Shown one piece after another: positions 34,500-43,389 of a stretch of DNA of 55,878 bases (positions within the stretch are counted from its first letter, which is position 1; every line of letters starts with the position of its first letter). The position numbers and the translations under genes are program-made. The notes below the pieces were generated by a model that was not told the DNA's origin, did not search any database, and worked only from the letters and a program-made list of their open reading frames with translations. This stretch comes from an uncultured Methanobrevibacter sp. GTDB taxonomy: Archaea; Methanobacteriota; Methanobacteria; Methanobacteriales; Methanobacteriaceae. The DNA is taken from positions 1-55,878 of the forward strand of contig ONQL01000004.1 in NCBI GenBank assembly GCA_900319985.1, written 5' to 3'.

Positions 34500-36071
34500 T
34501 TAAAGCCAGTAGTGCTCGGTTAGGGGATAAATTCTCTTCCAGTCAACGATATTTATCTCGGATTCCTTTTCCGGATGAATGTCTGATTCATCCAATACCA
34601 TGACTTTCCTGTTTTCTATCTCGTAAAGTGGCCATTCCTTTGGCCTGCCGTCAGGTGAAATGTCTGCTGTAAGTGATGGATTTCCGGTCTTTGCAAACTG
34701 AACCCACATTTTACGCATGGTTTTTGAGAATGTTTCGTCAAATGCACGTCCTCCACCCACAGCCATTTCCGGATTGCCACATACGGCCGGAAGCTCTATT
34801 GCATGTCCGCTTTTAAGCCCGGGCACTGAAGATTCAACCGTGAAAAAATAGGTATATGATTTGCCTCCTGCCATGGTCTGGCTTTCTGAGATTCTGATTA
34901 GTGCCCCATTAAACCATGCCTGTTCCAAAAGGCGAATGTCACCGTCGAGACCCTTTTTATTCATGTCATTGCAGAAGCTTTCGACAAGTTTTTTATCTTC
35001 ATCCGGCAGTTTGGCGAGCCTTTTTTGCTTGCGGTCGGCTGCCCACATACTGAAGGCTTCCTCTCCATGGTCAAGCATGAATGTATTCATTTCATCCTTG
35101 TTGCAGCCCTGAAGAAAGATTATGTCTTTTGCTGCGCCCTTTGCATATTCATCATAGGGATTTAAAGGCAGATACTTTCCGTCCCTTTCCGGCGCTACCT
35201 TCAGTGTGATGGCAGATGATGCTTCCACAAACATTTTGGCGTCGATTTTTTTAAGGTCTTCGACACTTTTGCAGCCTAAAATTTCAAGCATTTCATTTGT
35301 GCACTCAATGGCGTCTTCAGGATTTCTTGTAAGTGACGGTGTTCCGCTTTGTGCAATGACTCTTTTGAAATACTTTTGTGATCCTTCAATCAGGGGAAGA
35401 AGAGTTACACATGCCGCACCTGCTGATTCTCCCCAGAGTGTTATGTTGTCGGGGTCACCTCCGAAAGCGGCAATGTTTTCATGAACCCACTTCAAAGCCA
35501 TCATCTGGTCCATGAGCCCAAGGTTGTGTGAGTCTTGATAATCCTTTCCGTCCGGCAGGTGAGAGAGATGGAAAAAGCCGAAAACACCAAGCCTGTATGC
35601 AATGGAAACGACTATGACATCAGGATTTTCATTTAAAAAATTCACAAAGTCAAACATGGGATCAAGAGTGGTGCCCATTTCAAAAGCTCCTCCGTGAACC
35701 CATATCATAACCGGCTTTTTTTCATCAGCTGATTCTGCTGTCTTCCACACGTTGAGATACAGACATTCCTCACTCTGATAACAGTGGGAACCGTCTTCAA
35801 ATTCATCTTTCCCGTAAGCGCTTTTTGCATAGTAATAAGCTTCATATATGCCGTCATCAGGAACATACTCCACAGGCGCTTTCCATCGCAAATCGCCAAC
35901 AGGCTGTCTTGCCACAAAAGGAATTCCTCTGTAGGCAATGACATTGTCCGTTTTCTTGCCGACGAATGTGCCGTTGAGGCACTTCACTGCAAGTGATTTG
36001 TCATAATCGTCGCCGACTATTCTTTTGTTGTCTCCATAATGAGCCCTAAGTTTCCTTTTCATCTCATCCAT
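34500..36071 (-). CDS. Type-B carboxylesterase, tandem paralogue
   Basis: A 523-residue type-B carboxylesterase, the upstream copy of the tandem pair. Motifs: ECLYLNVW, WVHGGAFEMG, GESAGAA (nucleophile serine) and GLKSGHAIELPAV. No signal peptide. The two proteins diverge visibly in the acceptor-site regions (for example around the central insert) but share a nearly identical C-terminal block, a sign of recent gene conversion. The ATG at 36071 has AAAGGAG 9-10 nt upstream. Both genes are probably on one transcript, with a 44-nt gap. Confidence 0.92.
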   Translation of the reverse strand: MDEMKRKLRAHYGDNKRIVGDDYDKSLAVKCLNGTFVGKKTDNVIAYRGIPFVARQPVGDLRWKAPVEYVPDDGIYEAYYYAKSAYGKDEFEDGSHCYQSEECLYLNVWKTAESADEKKPVMIWVHGGAFEMGTTLDPMFDFVNFLNENPDVIVVSIAYRLGVFGFFHLSHLPDGKDYQDSHNLGLMDQMMALKWVHENIAAFGGDPDNITLWGESAGAACVTLLPLIEGSQKYFKRVIAQSGTPSLTRNPEDAIECTNEMLEILGCKSVEDLKKIDAKMFVEASSAITLKVAPERDGKYLPLNPYDEYAKGAAKDIIFLQGCNKDEMNTFMLDHGEEAFSMWAADRKQKRLAKLPDEDKKLVESFCNDMNKKGLDGDIRLLEQAWFNGALIRISESQTMAGGKSYTYFFTVESSVPGLKSGHAIELPAVCGNPEMAVGGGRAFDETFSKTMRKMWVQFAKTGNPSLTADISPDGRPKEWPLYEIENRKVMVLDESDIHPEKESEINIVDWKRIYPLTEHYWL

Positions 36072-36364
36072 TGTTCATTCTCCTTTCTTTAGGATTGGAT
36101 TTGTATTGAAGATATGTCATATGTTGGACTCGAAATGCAGTTGTGTCCTTTGAGCGATGCTTTCCAATCCAGTTTCAATTCACTTTATTCAAATTGAATA
36201 TATTTCAACTGAAAAGCCTACGGTTAAACACCATAAGCTATTTCCCAATACATGTTTAACTGTTTTATAATTCTTATTTAAAAAAGTTTTGATGGTATAA
36301 AGATTAAGTTTTTAACTCTGTTTCGACATACATTTGAACAACAATTACCAAATGAGACATTAAT
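36072..36364. other. Divergent intergenic region, no gene seen
   Basis: About 290 nt between the divergent esterase and GNAT genes. It is AT-rich toward the GNAT gene. The middle (about 36100-36240) is less AT-rich but has no convincing reading frame, tRNA fold or repeat. It should hold both promoters; nothing more can be supported. Confidence 0.4.
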
Positions 36365-36904
36365 ATGAAATATATGAATTTTGACCCCCAAATCCATGAT
36401 GCGCAAAAGATTGCAACCCTGAAATATAATGTAGACTTCAGAACATATGACAGGCTTTTCGGTTCAAGGCAAAAGGCCATTGCATCCCTTGTGAAATCCC
36501 TGAAAAATGACAAAACCCTAAGGGTCATCTATGATGGAGAAGACATCATCGGAATTTTGAATGCATGCAACTACTATAACCAGCAAAGAATTCATTTTAT
36601 CACCCTTAAACTGTTTATTGTTGAAATAATGGACCATTTTGTTATCTGCAACATTGAAAAGGATGACATATACATCGGCGAGATTGCCATCGATGAAAAT
36701 CACAGGTCCAAGGGATATGGAACAAGAGTCATCAATGACGTTATCGACCATGCCCGAAAAAAGGGCTATAAAAGAGTTATTCTTGATGCCGATTTCAGAA
36801 ATCCCAAAGCAAAGGCATTATATGAAAGGCTGGGCTTTAAGGTCTACAGAAAAAAATCGTTTTTGGGAAGGGGCATGTACAATATGGAATATGTAATTTC
36901 CTAA
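36365..36904 (+). CDS. GNAT family N-acetyltransferase
   Basis: A 179-residue GCN5-related acetyltransferase. The acetyl-CoA-binding motif A is clear (EIAIDENHRSKGYGTRVIND, with the R/Q-x2-G-x-G/A signature near 114-119), followed by motif B (DADFRNPKAKALYERLGF). The first 90 residues are the variable acceptor region, with a hydrophobic insert. Substrate unknown; a small molecule or protein amine. Stand-alone gene, divergent from the esterases. Confidence 0.9.
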   Translation: MKYMNFDPQIHDAQKIATLKYNVDFRTYDRLFGSRQKAIASLVKSLKNDKTLRVIYDGEDIIGILNACNYYNQQRIHFITLKLFIVEIMDHFVICNIEKDDIYIGEIAIDENHRSKGYGTRVINDVIDHARKKGYKRVILDADFRNPKAKALYERLGFKVYRKKSFLGRGMYNMEYVIS

Positions 36905-37024
36905 AAATAAGTGAAAATCATTGGCTCCACAGCCAGCAATTTTTTAAATTTCTATCTGATTTGTTTTCGAAAATACTCTTGCTTAGTAACCCGTTTGAAG
37001 CATCTGACAATAATATTTTTGGGT

Positions 37025-38410
37025 TCACTTAATATCACCAGTTTCGCCGCCGGATTTAGTCAGCCTTCCAAGATAGTATCTGGCATAGGCGATTGCTATG
37101 AGGCCTCCGACAGTGTATCCGACCAATACTCCAAACCACACTCCATCTATTCCCCATCCAAGTATTATTCCAAAAAGCACTGCAAAGAATGTTGCACAGA
37201 TGAGTTCCCTTATGATGGTAAACACAAGAGAGTGTATTCCCTTGCCGAAGCCCTGGAAGATATAGGTTGAAATGACTCCTGCCGGAAATATGATAAAGAA
37301 TCCTGAAAAGATTCTGAAAAATGTGATTGTCGGTTCAAGCAGCCTTGCGCTTTCGCCATATGAAAAGAGATATGCAAGCTGAGGTGCGAATACCCAGAAA
37401 ATCACAAGTGCCACAATTCCCAAAATGGTCCCGAGCTTCATTGAATAGTTATATGCCGTTTTGATGTTTTCATATTTGCGGGCACCATAGTTTACCGCAA
37501 CAATGGATACCATTGCAGTGGATATTGCTATCATCGGTTCGGTTGCAAGCATTATCATTCTCCATCCGTTTTCAAATACGGCAATCGAATCTGTTGTAGA
37601 AACCGCAAGGATTATGAAATGCAGGACTGCAGTTATGAATGTGATGAAAACCATTTCACATATTGACGGAACGGCAACCTTCAGTATATCTTTTATTATG
37701 CCAGAATCATAATGAAACTTGTCCAGTGTAGGCCTGACGTAGGTGTCCCTTTTTATGTAAATCCAATAGAGCATTATCGCTAGGATAATTGCCAGGGAAA
37801 TAATTGTAGCTATTGCAGCACCGAACATTCCCATGTTCAGTGTGTAGATGAAAATCGGATCAAGAATGGTGTTGACGATTGCACACAGCATCATTACATA
37901 CATTGCCCTTTTGTTGTCCCCCTCGGAACTGAAAAGCCCAAAGAGCGCTTCAGGCATTATGACAATTACACTTGCCAAAAAGTAGACCTGTCCGTATTCC
38001 AGGGCATAGTCAAGTGCGATTCCACGGCCTCCCACACAAACAATAAGTTCCCTTGCAAAGACCGTAAATATGACTGTCACAATAATCGATACAAGCAGGC
38101 TCAGCATAATTGAATGTATTGCCGCATTGTCAGTCATTGCATCATTTTTCTCGCCTATATATTTTGACACTACCGCCGTGGTTCCAGCACCAAGGCTTGT
38201 TCCAATGCAGACTATCAGATATTCCAGAGGTATTACAAAGCCGATTGCAGCAAGCTGGTCCACGCCAAGGCCTGCAATCCAAACAGAATCAATGATATTG
38301 TAGAGTGAAACAACTACCATCGACAGCATCAAAGGCCATGCCAGCTTCCTGACCGCAACTTTTGGATTTCCCCTGAGTATGTTTACTCCCTTCGTTTCAC
38401 TGCGTTTCAT
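37025..38410 (-). CDS. MATE family efflux transporter
   Basis: A 461-residue exporter with about twelve transmembrane helices in two homologous halves, as in MATE/DinF proteins. The N-terminus has the typical VRKLAWPLMLSMVVVSLYNI and DSVWIAGLGVDQLAAIGF; the second half has the matching VAVPSICEM. Family members use H+ or Na+ gradients to export drugs or metabolites, or flip lipid-linked molecules. Substrate unknown. The start is ATG 38410; no strong RBS is seen. The gene is monocistronic, convergent with the GNAT gene. Confidence 0.92.
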   Translation of the reverse strand: MKRSETKGVNILRGNPKVAVRKLAWPLMLSMVVVSLYNIIDSVWIAGLGVDQLAAIGFVIPLEYLIVCIGTSLGAGTTAVVSKYIGEKNDAMTDNAAIHSIMLSLLVSIIVTVIFTVFARELIVCVGGRGIALDYALEYGQVYFLASVIVIMPEALFGLFSSEGDNKRAMYVMMLCAIVNTILDPIFIYTLNMGMFGAAIATIISLAIILAIMLYWIYIKRDTYVRPTLDKFHYDSGIIKDILKVAVPSICEMVFITFITAVLHFIILAVSTTDSIAVFENGWRMIMLATEPMIAISTAMVSIVAVNYGARKYENIKTAYNYSMKLGTILGIVALVIFWVFAPQLAYLFSYGESARLLEPTITFFRIFSGFFIIFPAGVISTYIFQGFGKGIHSLVFTIIRELICATFFAVLFGIILGWGIDGVWFGVLVGYTVGGLIAIAYARYYLGRLTKSGGETGDIK

Positions 38411-38538
38411 ATTATCTAAAAAATCATGTATATTAATTTGAATGCCTCAATCTGTGGAAGATGAGGATTCTTATTACCTTTCAAACTGTTTTTATTAATT
38501 AGTTTAGAGGTATTGCTATTTAAAGTTCACAGCCCCTT

Positions 38539-38552
38539 CAGGATTAATCCTG
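38539..38552. promoter_or_regulatory. Perfect 14-bp palindrome
   Basis: CAGGATTAATCCTG reads the same on both strands. It lies about 130 nt before the MATE gene start and 295 nt before the GT2 start, where a dimeric regulator could bind. Confidence 0.4.
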
Positions 38553-38662
38553 CAAATGTTGTCATTTTCAGGTCAGAACTCATTAATGAAAAATAGATTG
38601 GTTTTTAAAATTTATATACCTTATTTAAAAAATGATGAAAATATTTAGGGCAGTTGCCTAAA

Positions 38663-38694
38663 CTGTTAAACGTTTTTGAAATATTGTTTAACAG
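38663..38694. promoter_or_regulatory. 9-bp inverted repeat with 14-nt spacer
   Basis: CTGTTAAAC and GTTTAACAG are exact complements separated by 14 nt. It could be a wide dimer operator or an RNA hairpin. It lies about 150 nt before the GT2 gene and well upstream of its TATA box. Confidence 0.4.
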
Positions 38695-38787
38695 CTATCG
38701 ATTTTGTTTTGCAATTTCTGCCAGGTGACAAAAAGATTAAAAAATGAGAGTCACCTCTAATTTTAGGCAATTTCCCTATTTAAACAA

Positions 38788-38800
38788 ATAATTTAAATAT
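38788..38800 (+). promoter_or_regulatory. TATA-type promoter of the GT2-GtrA pair
   Basis: TTTAAATA at 38792-38799 is a good archaeal TATA box; a start about 25 nt downstream leaves a leader of roughly 25 nt before the ATG at 38847. Confidence 0.4.
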
Positions 38801-38846
38801 GATGTATTTATAGACATAATAGTAATAGAATTTGTGAAAGATTACT

Positions 38847-39776
38847 ATGAAAACGGTTATTCTCATTCCATGCTACAATGAAGCGAAAACAATTGAAAAG
38901 GTAATTGTTGATTTTAAACGAGTTATGCCTCATGCAGACATCTATGTCTATGACAACAACTCTACCGACGGCACAGACAAGATTGCAAAAGATGCCGGTG
39001 CCATCGTCAAATACGAATACCAACAGGGTAAAGGAAATGTTGTAAGGTCAATGTTTCGTGAAATCGAGGCCGACTGCTACATAATGGTAGACGGCGATGA
39101 CACATATCCTGCAGACAATGCAGCCGAATTCGAAAGGCTTGTCCTCGAAGGCGAAGCAGACATGGTTATAGGAGACAGACTGTCCTCAACATACTTTCAG
39201 GAAAACGACAGACCATTCCACAATACCGGAAACAGGGTTGTCAGAAAATTCATCAACGTATTTTTCAAAAGCGATTTGAATGACATCATGACCGGAATGA
39301 GGTCCTTCAGCTATAATTTTGTCAAGTCATTTCCTATCTCATCAAAGGAATTTGAAATAGAAACTGAAATGAGCGTATTTGCACTTATCAACAACTTCAA
39401 AATAAAAGAAATTCCTGTCGAATACAGAGACAGAATCGAAGGAAGCGAATCAAAGCTCAACACATACACCGACGGTCTCAAGGTCATAAGGATGATCTTT
39501 TCATTAATCCGTGATGAAAGGCCTCTCTTTTACTTTACATTCATGACAGTATTGCTTCTTGTCATTGCTGGAATATACTTCTTCCCTATTCTGTTCAACT
39601 ATTTCACAACTGGTTATGTGGTGAAAATCCCTTCACTGATTGTTATCTCAACAGTCGTTATTGTGGCTGCACTTACATTCCTGACCGGTGTTATCCTATA
39701 CGTTCTCAAAAAGCAGCACAGGGAAAACCTCGAACGCCACCTTATCTTACTGAACGAAATCAACAAAGAGGATTAA
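38847..39776 (+). CDS. Dolichyl-phosphate-mannose-synthase-like GT2
   Basis: A 309-residue GT2 enzyme of the DPM1/GtrB type. The GT-A domain has ILIPCYNEAKTIEKVI, VYDNNSTDGTD, the metal-binding VDGDDTYP and the acceptor-loop MTGMRSF, then two C-terminal transmembrane helices (about 228-248 and 258-290). Such enzymes charge a polyprenyl phosphate with a sugar (glucose or mannose) for surface glycosylation or N-glycosylation. The GtrA gene follows after 1 nt, and the pair matches the common GtrB-GtrA arrangement. Confidence 0.92.
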   Translation: MKTVILIPCYNEAKTIEKVIVDFKRVMPHADIYVYDNNSTDGTDKIAKDAGAIVKYEYQQGKGNVVRSMFREIEADCYIMVDGDDTYPADNAAEFERLVLEGEADMVIGDRLSSTYFQENDRPFHNTGNRVVRKFINVFFKSDLNDIMTGMRSFSYNFVKSFPISSKEFEIETEMSVFALINNFKIKEIPVEYRDRIEGSESKLNTYTDGLKVIRMIFSLIRDERPLFYFTFMTVLLLVIAGIYFFPILFNYFTTGYVVKIPSLIVISTVVIVAALTFLTGVILYVLKKQHRENLERHLILLNEINKED

Positions 39777-39777
39777 A

Positions 39778-40203
39778 TTGATAGACAAACTTTTCCGCCA
39801 GAGGACAGACAACATCTACATTCAGATGTTCAGGTACATATTCGTTGGAGGAACCGCATTCGTAGTCGATTTCTTCTTTTTATGGTTTTTCAGTGACGTC
39901 TGTGGAATATATTACCTGATTTCAGGTGTGCTGTCCTTCATAATATCAGTTCTTGTAAACTACATCATGAGTACAAAATGGGTGTTCAACCAGGACAACA
40001 TAGAAAACAAGGTTTTGGAATTCAATCTATTTTTGGCCATCAGTGCATTGGGCCTTGTGTTTACTGAAATTCTATTATGGCTCTTTACAGACGTTATCGG
40101 ATTATATTATCTTCTTTCAAAGGTCATTGCAGCAATAATAGTGATGTTCTGGAACTTCATTGCAAGAAGAGTAATGTTTTACGGAAAAGACTTCATGTCA
40201 TAA
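39778..40203 (+). CDS. GtrA family membrane protein
   Basis: A 141-residue protein with four transmembrane helices and the GtrA signature start (FRYIFVGGTAFVVDFF) and FIISVLVNYIMSTKWVF loop. GtrA-type proteins are thought to flip polyprenyl-phosphate-linked sugars across the membrane, here that made by the preceding GT2. The start is TTG at 39778, supported by GAGGATT 5-11 nt upstream within the last codons of the previous gene. A T-rich terminator follows at about 40217. Confidence 0.88.
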   Translation: MIDKLFRQRTDNIYIQMFRYIFVGGTAFVVDFFFLWFFSDVCGIYYLISGVLSFIISVLVNYIMSTKWVFNQDNIENKVLEFNLFLAISALGLVFTEILLWLFTDVIGLYYLLSKVIAAIIVMFWNFIARRVMFYGKDFMS

Positions 40204-40213
40204 TTCCGTTTCA

Positions 40214-40232
40214 ATCTTTTTTTAAATATTTC
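40214..40232 (+). terminator. U-tract terminator
   Basis: A seven-T run starts about 14 nt after the GtrA stop codon, between two convergent genes. Confidence 0.35.
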
Positions 40233-40235
40233 TTA

Positions 40236-40529
40236 TCATTCAAAAAATACTAGGTTGATAAGGTTGTCCCTGTATGTTGTCTCATCCCTCAGGGACTCTA
40301 TGTGATGTATCACGTTAAGCTTCAGGTCTTCAAGTTTTATTCGTATTTTCAAATCATAGAAATCAACGTTGAAATGAATAAGATATTTCAAATCCATTTC
40401 ATATGTGTATATTGCCCAGTCAGGTCCGTTTATGTCTAAAAGCTTGATTGACCACTTGGACATGATGGCGTTGATTTTTGATGTCAGCTCATCAACATCA
40501 AAATCCGAATTGATTCTGATTTCCTTCAT
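40236..40529 (-). CDS. Conserved-looking hypothetical protein
   Basis: A 97-residue acidic, soluble protein of unknown family. Secondary-structure-like pattern is a short alpha/beta domain (VDELTSKINAIMSKW, then a run of beta strands WAIYTYEMDLKYLIHFNVDFY). Its ATG overlaps the stop of the preceding gene as ATGA, which strongly supports translation. It is the last gene of the zinc-ribbon block, and its function must relate to its partner at 40526. Confidence 0.7.
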   Translation of the reverse strand: MKEIRINSDFDVDELTSKINAIMSKWSIKLLDINGPDWAIYTYEMDLKYLIHFNVDFYDLKIRIKLEDLKLNVIHHIESLRDETTYRDNLINLVFFE

Positions 40530-40840
40530 TGGTACAGCTCATTGACGTTTAATGGTTTTCTATATTTTTCCAGGTTTTCCTTTTCCCTGTCGCTTAGAAC
40601 GCCGAATGTGAAAATCTGGCTTTTTTTAATGGTCATGATCTGGTCTACCATCTCCTCGTCATAGTGGGTGAGGATGAATGTAATGTATTCGTCGTCTTCT
40701 GTGACATAATGGCAGGGTTCGAAGTAGTTGATTTCGGTTATGAAGGTCACCAGTATCTCATCCAGGTTTTCCTTGGCCGGTCTGGACTCCCATTTTGCAA
40801 AATGCCTTTCCATTTCCAAAATTTTTTCTTTAAATGACAT
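40526..40840 (-). CDS. Conserved-looking hypothetical protein
   Basis: A 104-residue soluble, charged protein. It begins with a helix (FKEKILEMERHFAKWES) and has a central beta segment (YVTEDDEYITFILTHYDEEMVDQI). No family recognised. It overlaps the following small gene by 4 nt (ATGA) and lies 37 nt downstream of the zincin gene on the same strand, so the two small genes are probably co-transcribed with it. Confidence 0.7.
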   Translation of the reverse strand: MSFKEKILEMERHFAKWESRPAKENLDEILVTFITEINYFEPCHYVTEDDEYITFILTHYDEEMVDQIMTIKKSQIFTFGVLSDREKENLEKYRKPLNVNELYQ

Positions 40841-40876
40841 GGTTAAATATCTGTTGGAAGCATTTATAAAATTAAT

Positions 40877-42010
40877 TCAATTTTCAAACTCGTTGAGGTA
40901 GCTTTTGATGACTTCCTCATCTGCATTTTGAAGTCCTTCTGTTAGTATCAGCCATATTGCCTTCATGAAACCTTCTTCTGAGAGCCTGTTGCAGTTTTCC
41001 AGGGAAAGCTGACGGTAATCAGGTTTTTCAATGGTGTCTGAAAGGAACTGTTCCTTAATGTCTTCCCTCAAATCCCAGTCGATAAATCCTTCAAGCAGAT
41101 TCTTTATGAATATTGCAAATGAGTTTCCGATGACCTTTGCAATGTCTGACTCCTCCCCGTCCATTTCCTTTTGAAGGGCCAGAAATGAGGAGTAGTCCTG
41201 GTATCCGAATATTGTGAATCTTCCCTCAACTGTGTGTGCCGCATATTCATCGACCAGACTGTTGAAATTTGAATGTGAGAGGATATATGTAATCACCGAT
41301 TCAATGTGTCTGTTCTTGTCAGTGTTTAGGATTTTGCATGTGACGTGAACCAGAATCTCATGTATGAGAAAATGTGTGAGCTCATGAATCAGCGTGGTAA
41401 TCTGAAGGGACTTGCGCTGCCTGTCATCAACATAAATCCTGTCGAACTCAAAGTATCCAAGCTCCCCGCCGTATGACTTGTATTCGACCTTTGTAAATGA
41501 CTTTGCAATGGCAAACACCCTGTCCAGAACCTCCAGACTGTCCAGATCAATCGAATTTTCGCCAGTCAGATTGTCGAGGTTTTTAAATGCCTGGGACTTG
41601 ATTGAACGGATTATGCCGTTGAAATCATCCATGCTGAATTCAAACTCATCAATAATGCGAAAGCATTCTCCGGTGAGGATATTTGAATATGAATTGTCCC
41701 CTTTAAAATCGATTTTCGGGGTGTTTTCAATAGTTTTTACGTCAACCGTGTCAGTAATCTTTTTGAGCGTTACAAGGCATTCCGGACAGTAGTTCTTGAA
41801 ATGGGGATATTTTTCGCCGCATTCCGGACAGATTCTGTCAAGTTCAACCTTGAGGTCTTCGTGAAGCACCTGCGCATCAAGGCACATGTCGAATTCGCCT
41901 TTGGAATAATAGACAGTAGGTTCAGCGCTTTTCGATTTCGCCTTCTGCATCAGCACTTCCTTTTCCACATCAGGCTCGATGAATACCTTCAGCAGGGAAT
42001 AGTTTTTCAT
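40877..42010 (-). CDS. Zinc-ribbon zincin metallopeptidase-like protein
   Basis: A 377-residue cytosolic protein. A zinc ribbon lies at about 61-78 (CPEC and CPEC). A zincin site follows: HELTHFLIHE at about 209-218 gives two histidines and the catalytic glutamate, and DEYAAH at 254-259 supplies a candidate third ligand (Glu) about 43 residues later, as in gluzincins. There is no signal peptide or membrane span. It could be an internal protease or a non-catalytic relative. ATG 42010 follows GGTGATT; TTG at 42013 is less likely. It starts 4 nt after the stop of the zinc-ribbon/TM gene. Confidence 0.78.
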   Translation of the reverse strand: MKNYSLLKVFIEPDVEKEVLMQKAKSKSAEPTVYYSKGEFDMCLDAQVLHEDLKVELDRICPECGEKYPHFKNYCPECLVTLKKITDTVDVKTIENTPKIDFKGDNSYSNILTGECFRIIDEFEFSMDDFNGIIRSIKSQAFKNLDNLTGENSIDLDSLEVLDRVFAIAKSFTKVEYKSYGGELGYFEFDRIYVDDRQRKSLQITTLIHELTHFLIHEILVHVTCKILNTDKNRHIESVITYILSHSNFNSLVDEYAAHTVEGRFTIFGYQDYSSFLALQKEMDGEESDIAKVIGNSFAIFIKNLLEGFIDWDLREDIKEQFLSDTIEKPDYRQLSLENCNRLSEEGFMKAIWLILTEGLQNADEEVIKSYLNEFEN

Positions 42011-42014
42011 CAAA

Positions 42015-42329
42015 TCACCATAGCATCAGTGTGAACAGTGTGATTGCCCACAATACTACTGAAAGTATGAGGATGATTTTTCCATGCTTTGTGGCTCTTG
42101 CAGATTCTCTTCTTGTGAGAAGATATATTGAGATTATTATTCCTATCAGAGGAATCAGTATTGCAAAAACGTAACCCAATACTATTGCAAAGGTATGTGA
42201 AGGTTCACTTTCAGGGGTCTGGACAACATTTGCCGCAGGGGCCGCATCCGTGATATCTTCCCCGCAGTTTTTGCAGAACTTTGCTTCATCAACCAGTTTC
42301 TCACCACATTTCGGACAAAATTTAGTCAT
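42015..42329 (-). CDS. Zinc-ribbon protein with two transmembrane helices
   Basis: A 104-residue protein: a zinc ribbon (FCPKCGEKL, then FCKNCGEDI; Cys near 5, 8, 19 and 22), an Ala/Pro-rich linker, and two transmembrane helices (about 46-68 and 83-101) with the basic loop RRESARATKHGK between them. This ribbon-linker-helix plan is common in archaea; function unknown. ATG 42329 follows AGTGATT. It leads into the zincin gene with a 4-nt gap, an operon arrangement. Confidence 0.8.
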   Translation of the reverse strand: MTKFCPKCGEKLVDEAKFCKNCGEDITDAAPAANVVQTPESEPSHTFAIVLGYVFAILIPLIGIIISIYLLTRRESARATKHGKIILILSVVLWAITLFTLMLW

Positions 42330-42479
42330 CAAATCACTTCACTAGTATATCAATTATTTATTATTTTTATTTTCGTATCAACACTTTATTCTATTGTAAA
42401 TTATCTTCAATTAAATTGATTTCATATTATTAAAGTATAAGAATTATCAACTGAATATTCAATTTGTTTGATTTAAATT

Positions 42480-43379
42480 TCATGGCTCAAACATGTAGTA
42501 TATTGAGGCCGAAAGCCTTTCGTCATTTGCGAACTTTTCAAAGCCAAGGGAATATTTCAAAAGCTCGGACCTTGGAATCAGAACATTGTCACTTTCGGGA
42601 TTGATTATTATGCCGTCCATATCCTCGCTCAGGACAAAATTGACCAGGGTTGCCACATTCACAATCTGGACATATTTGTGATATTCGCTTGTGACGCATT
42701 CAAGCCTGGCCTTTGAGCTGAATATCGTTGCATACTCACCGCCGATTCTGTCGACGTAAAGCTGGGCCAGAGGTCCTGTCTCCTGCATCGATATTATGCC
42801 GTTTTTTGCATATCCCGAAAGGTCGTTTGGAGAAAGCATAAGGGCAAGTGCGGTTGAGCGTGAAAGCTTTTCAAAAAGCCCCTCATAATCACCTATGTTT
42901 TCACGCTTTGAGATGAACTCCTCAAGTTCAGCGTTGTCGGCAGAGTCAAGCATCTGCCTAAGCTCAAGGTCCGTGTATGGATTTGAGGAAAAGAAGCTGG
43001 TTTTGGGAAGATTGGTAATTCCCAGGATGAACTCATCGGTGAAAAGGTACTTTTCAGATGCCGGATTCAGGATATATCCCTCGATATCAGTTGTCTTTAT
43101 GATGTTCTGGTAAAGCTCAAAGGAGTTCTGGAGAAGCTGAATGTCTTCGTCAGTGTAGAATTTCCGGAACTCGTCCATGTCGGTAAAAAGAGGGGTTATT
43201 TTTGCATCCTCGTCCTCATATATGATGAAATTCAATGTTCCGTTTTCCTTTTTTGCAGGAATATAAAGATTGGAATACTTGAATTCGTTGATAAGTTTCA
43301 AAAGAAGATCTTTAGTGAGCATATCTCCGTTGGAGTGAATATCTTCGATAACTGTACGCAGATGCTTATGGTTGGCCAT
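42480..43379 (-). CDS. SseB-like domain protein
   Basis: A 299-residue soluble protein with two domains resembling the SseB family (the N-terminal domain of type III/enhanced-serine-sensitivity protein B): about 50-140 (FIIYEDEDAKITPLFTDMDEF and GYILNPASEKYLF) and about 210-295 (YATIFSSKARLECV and GIIINPESDNVLIPRSELL). A helical linker separates them. It is a clear paralogue of the partial protein at 55039, with long matching stretches (NIGDYEGLF, GIISMQETGPL). The domain is thought to be a ligand-binding or protein-interaction fold. RBS is GTGAT before ATG 43379. Confidence 0.7.
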   Translation of the reverse strand: MANHKHLRTVIEDIHSNGDMLTKDLLLKLINEFKYSNLYIPAKKENGTLNFIIYEDEDAKITPLFTDMDEFRKFYTDEDIQLLQNSFELYQNIIKTTDIEGYILNPASEKYLFTDEFILGITNLPKTSFFSSNPYTDLELRQMLDSADNAELEEFISKRENIGDYEGLFEKLSRSTALALMLSPNDLSGYAKNGIISMQETGPLAQLYVDRIGGEYATIFSSKARLECVTSEYHKYVQIVNVATLVNFVLSEDMDGIIINPESDNVLIPRSELLKYSLGFEKFANDERLSASIYYMFEP

Positions 43380-43389
43380 GCTATCACAT

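Larger units (their letters stand above)
38411..38846. other. Long divergent intergenic region with palindromes
   Basis: 436 nt between the MATE and GT2 genes without coding character. It holds a perfect 14-bp palindrome (38539-38552), a 9-bp hairpin-forming repeat (38663-38694), repeated TTAGG..CAxTT-like patches (38645-38660 and 38762-38775) and a TATA box before the GT2 gene. It is unusually long and structured for a gap between two simple genes and may hold regulatory sites or a small RNA. Confidence 0.4.

Noticed and set aside
36072..36364. Structured RNA between esterase and GNAT genes
   Set aside because: The less AT-rich middle has no clear pairing on inspection.
40877..42010. Secreted protease
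   Set aside because: There is a zincin motif but no signal peptide, and the zinc ribbon suggests a cytosolic protein.
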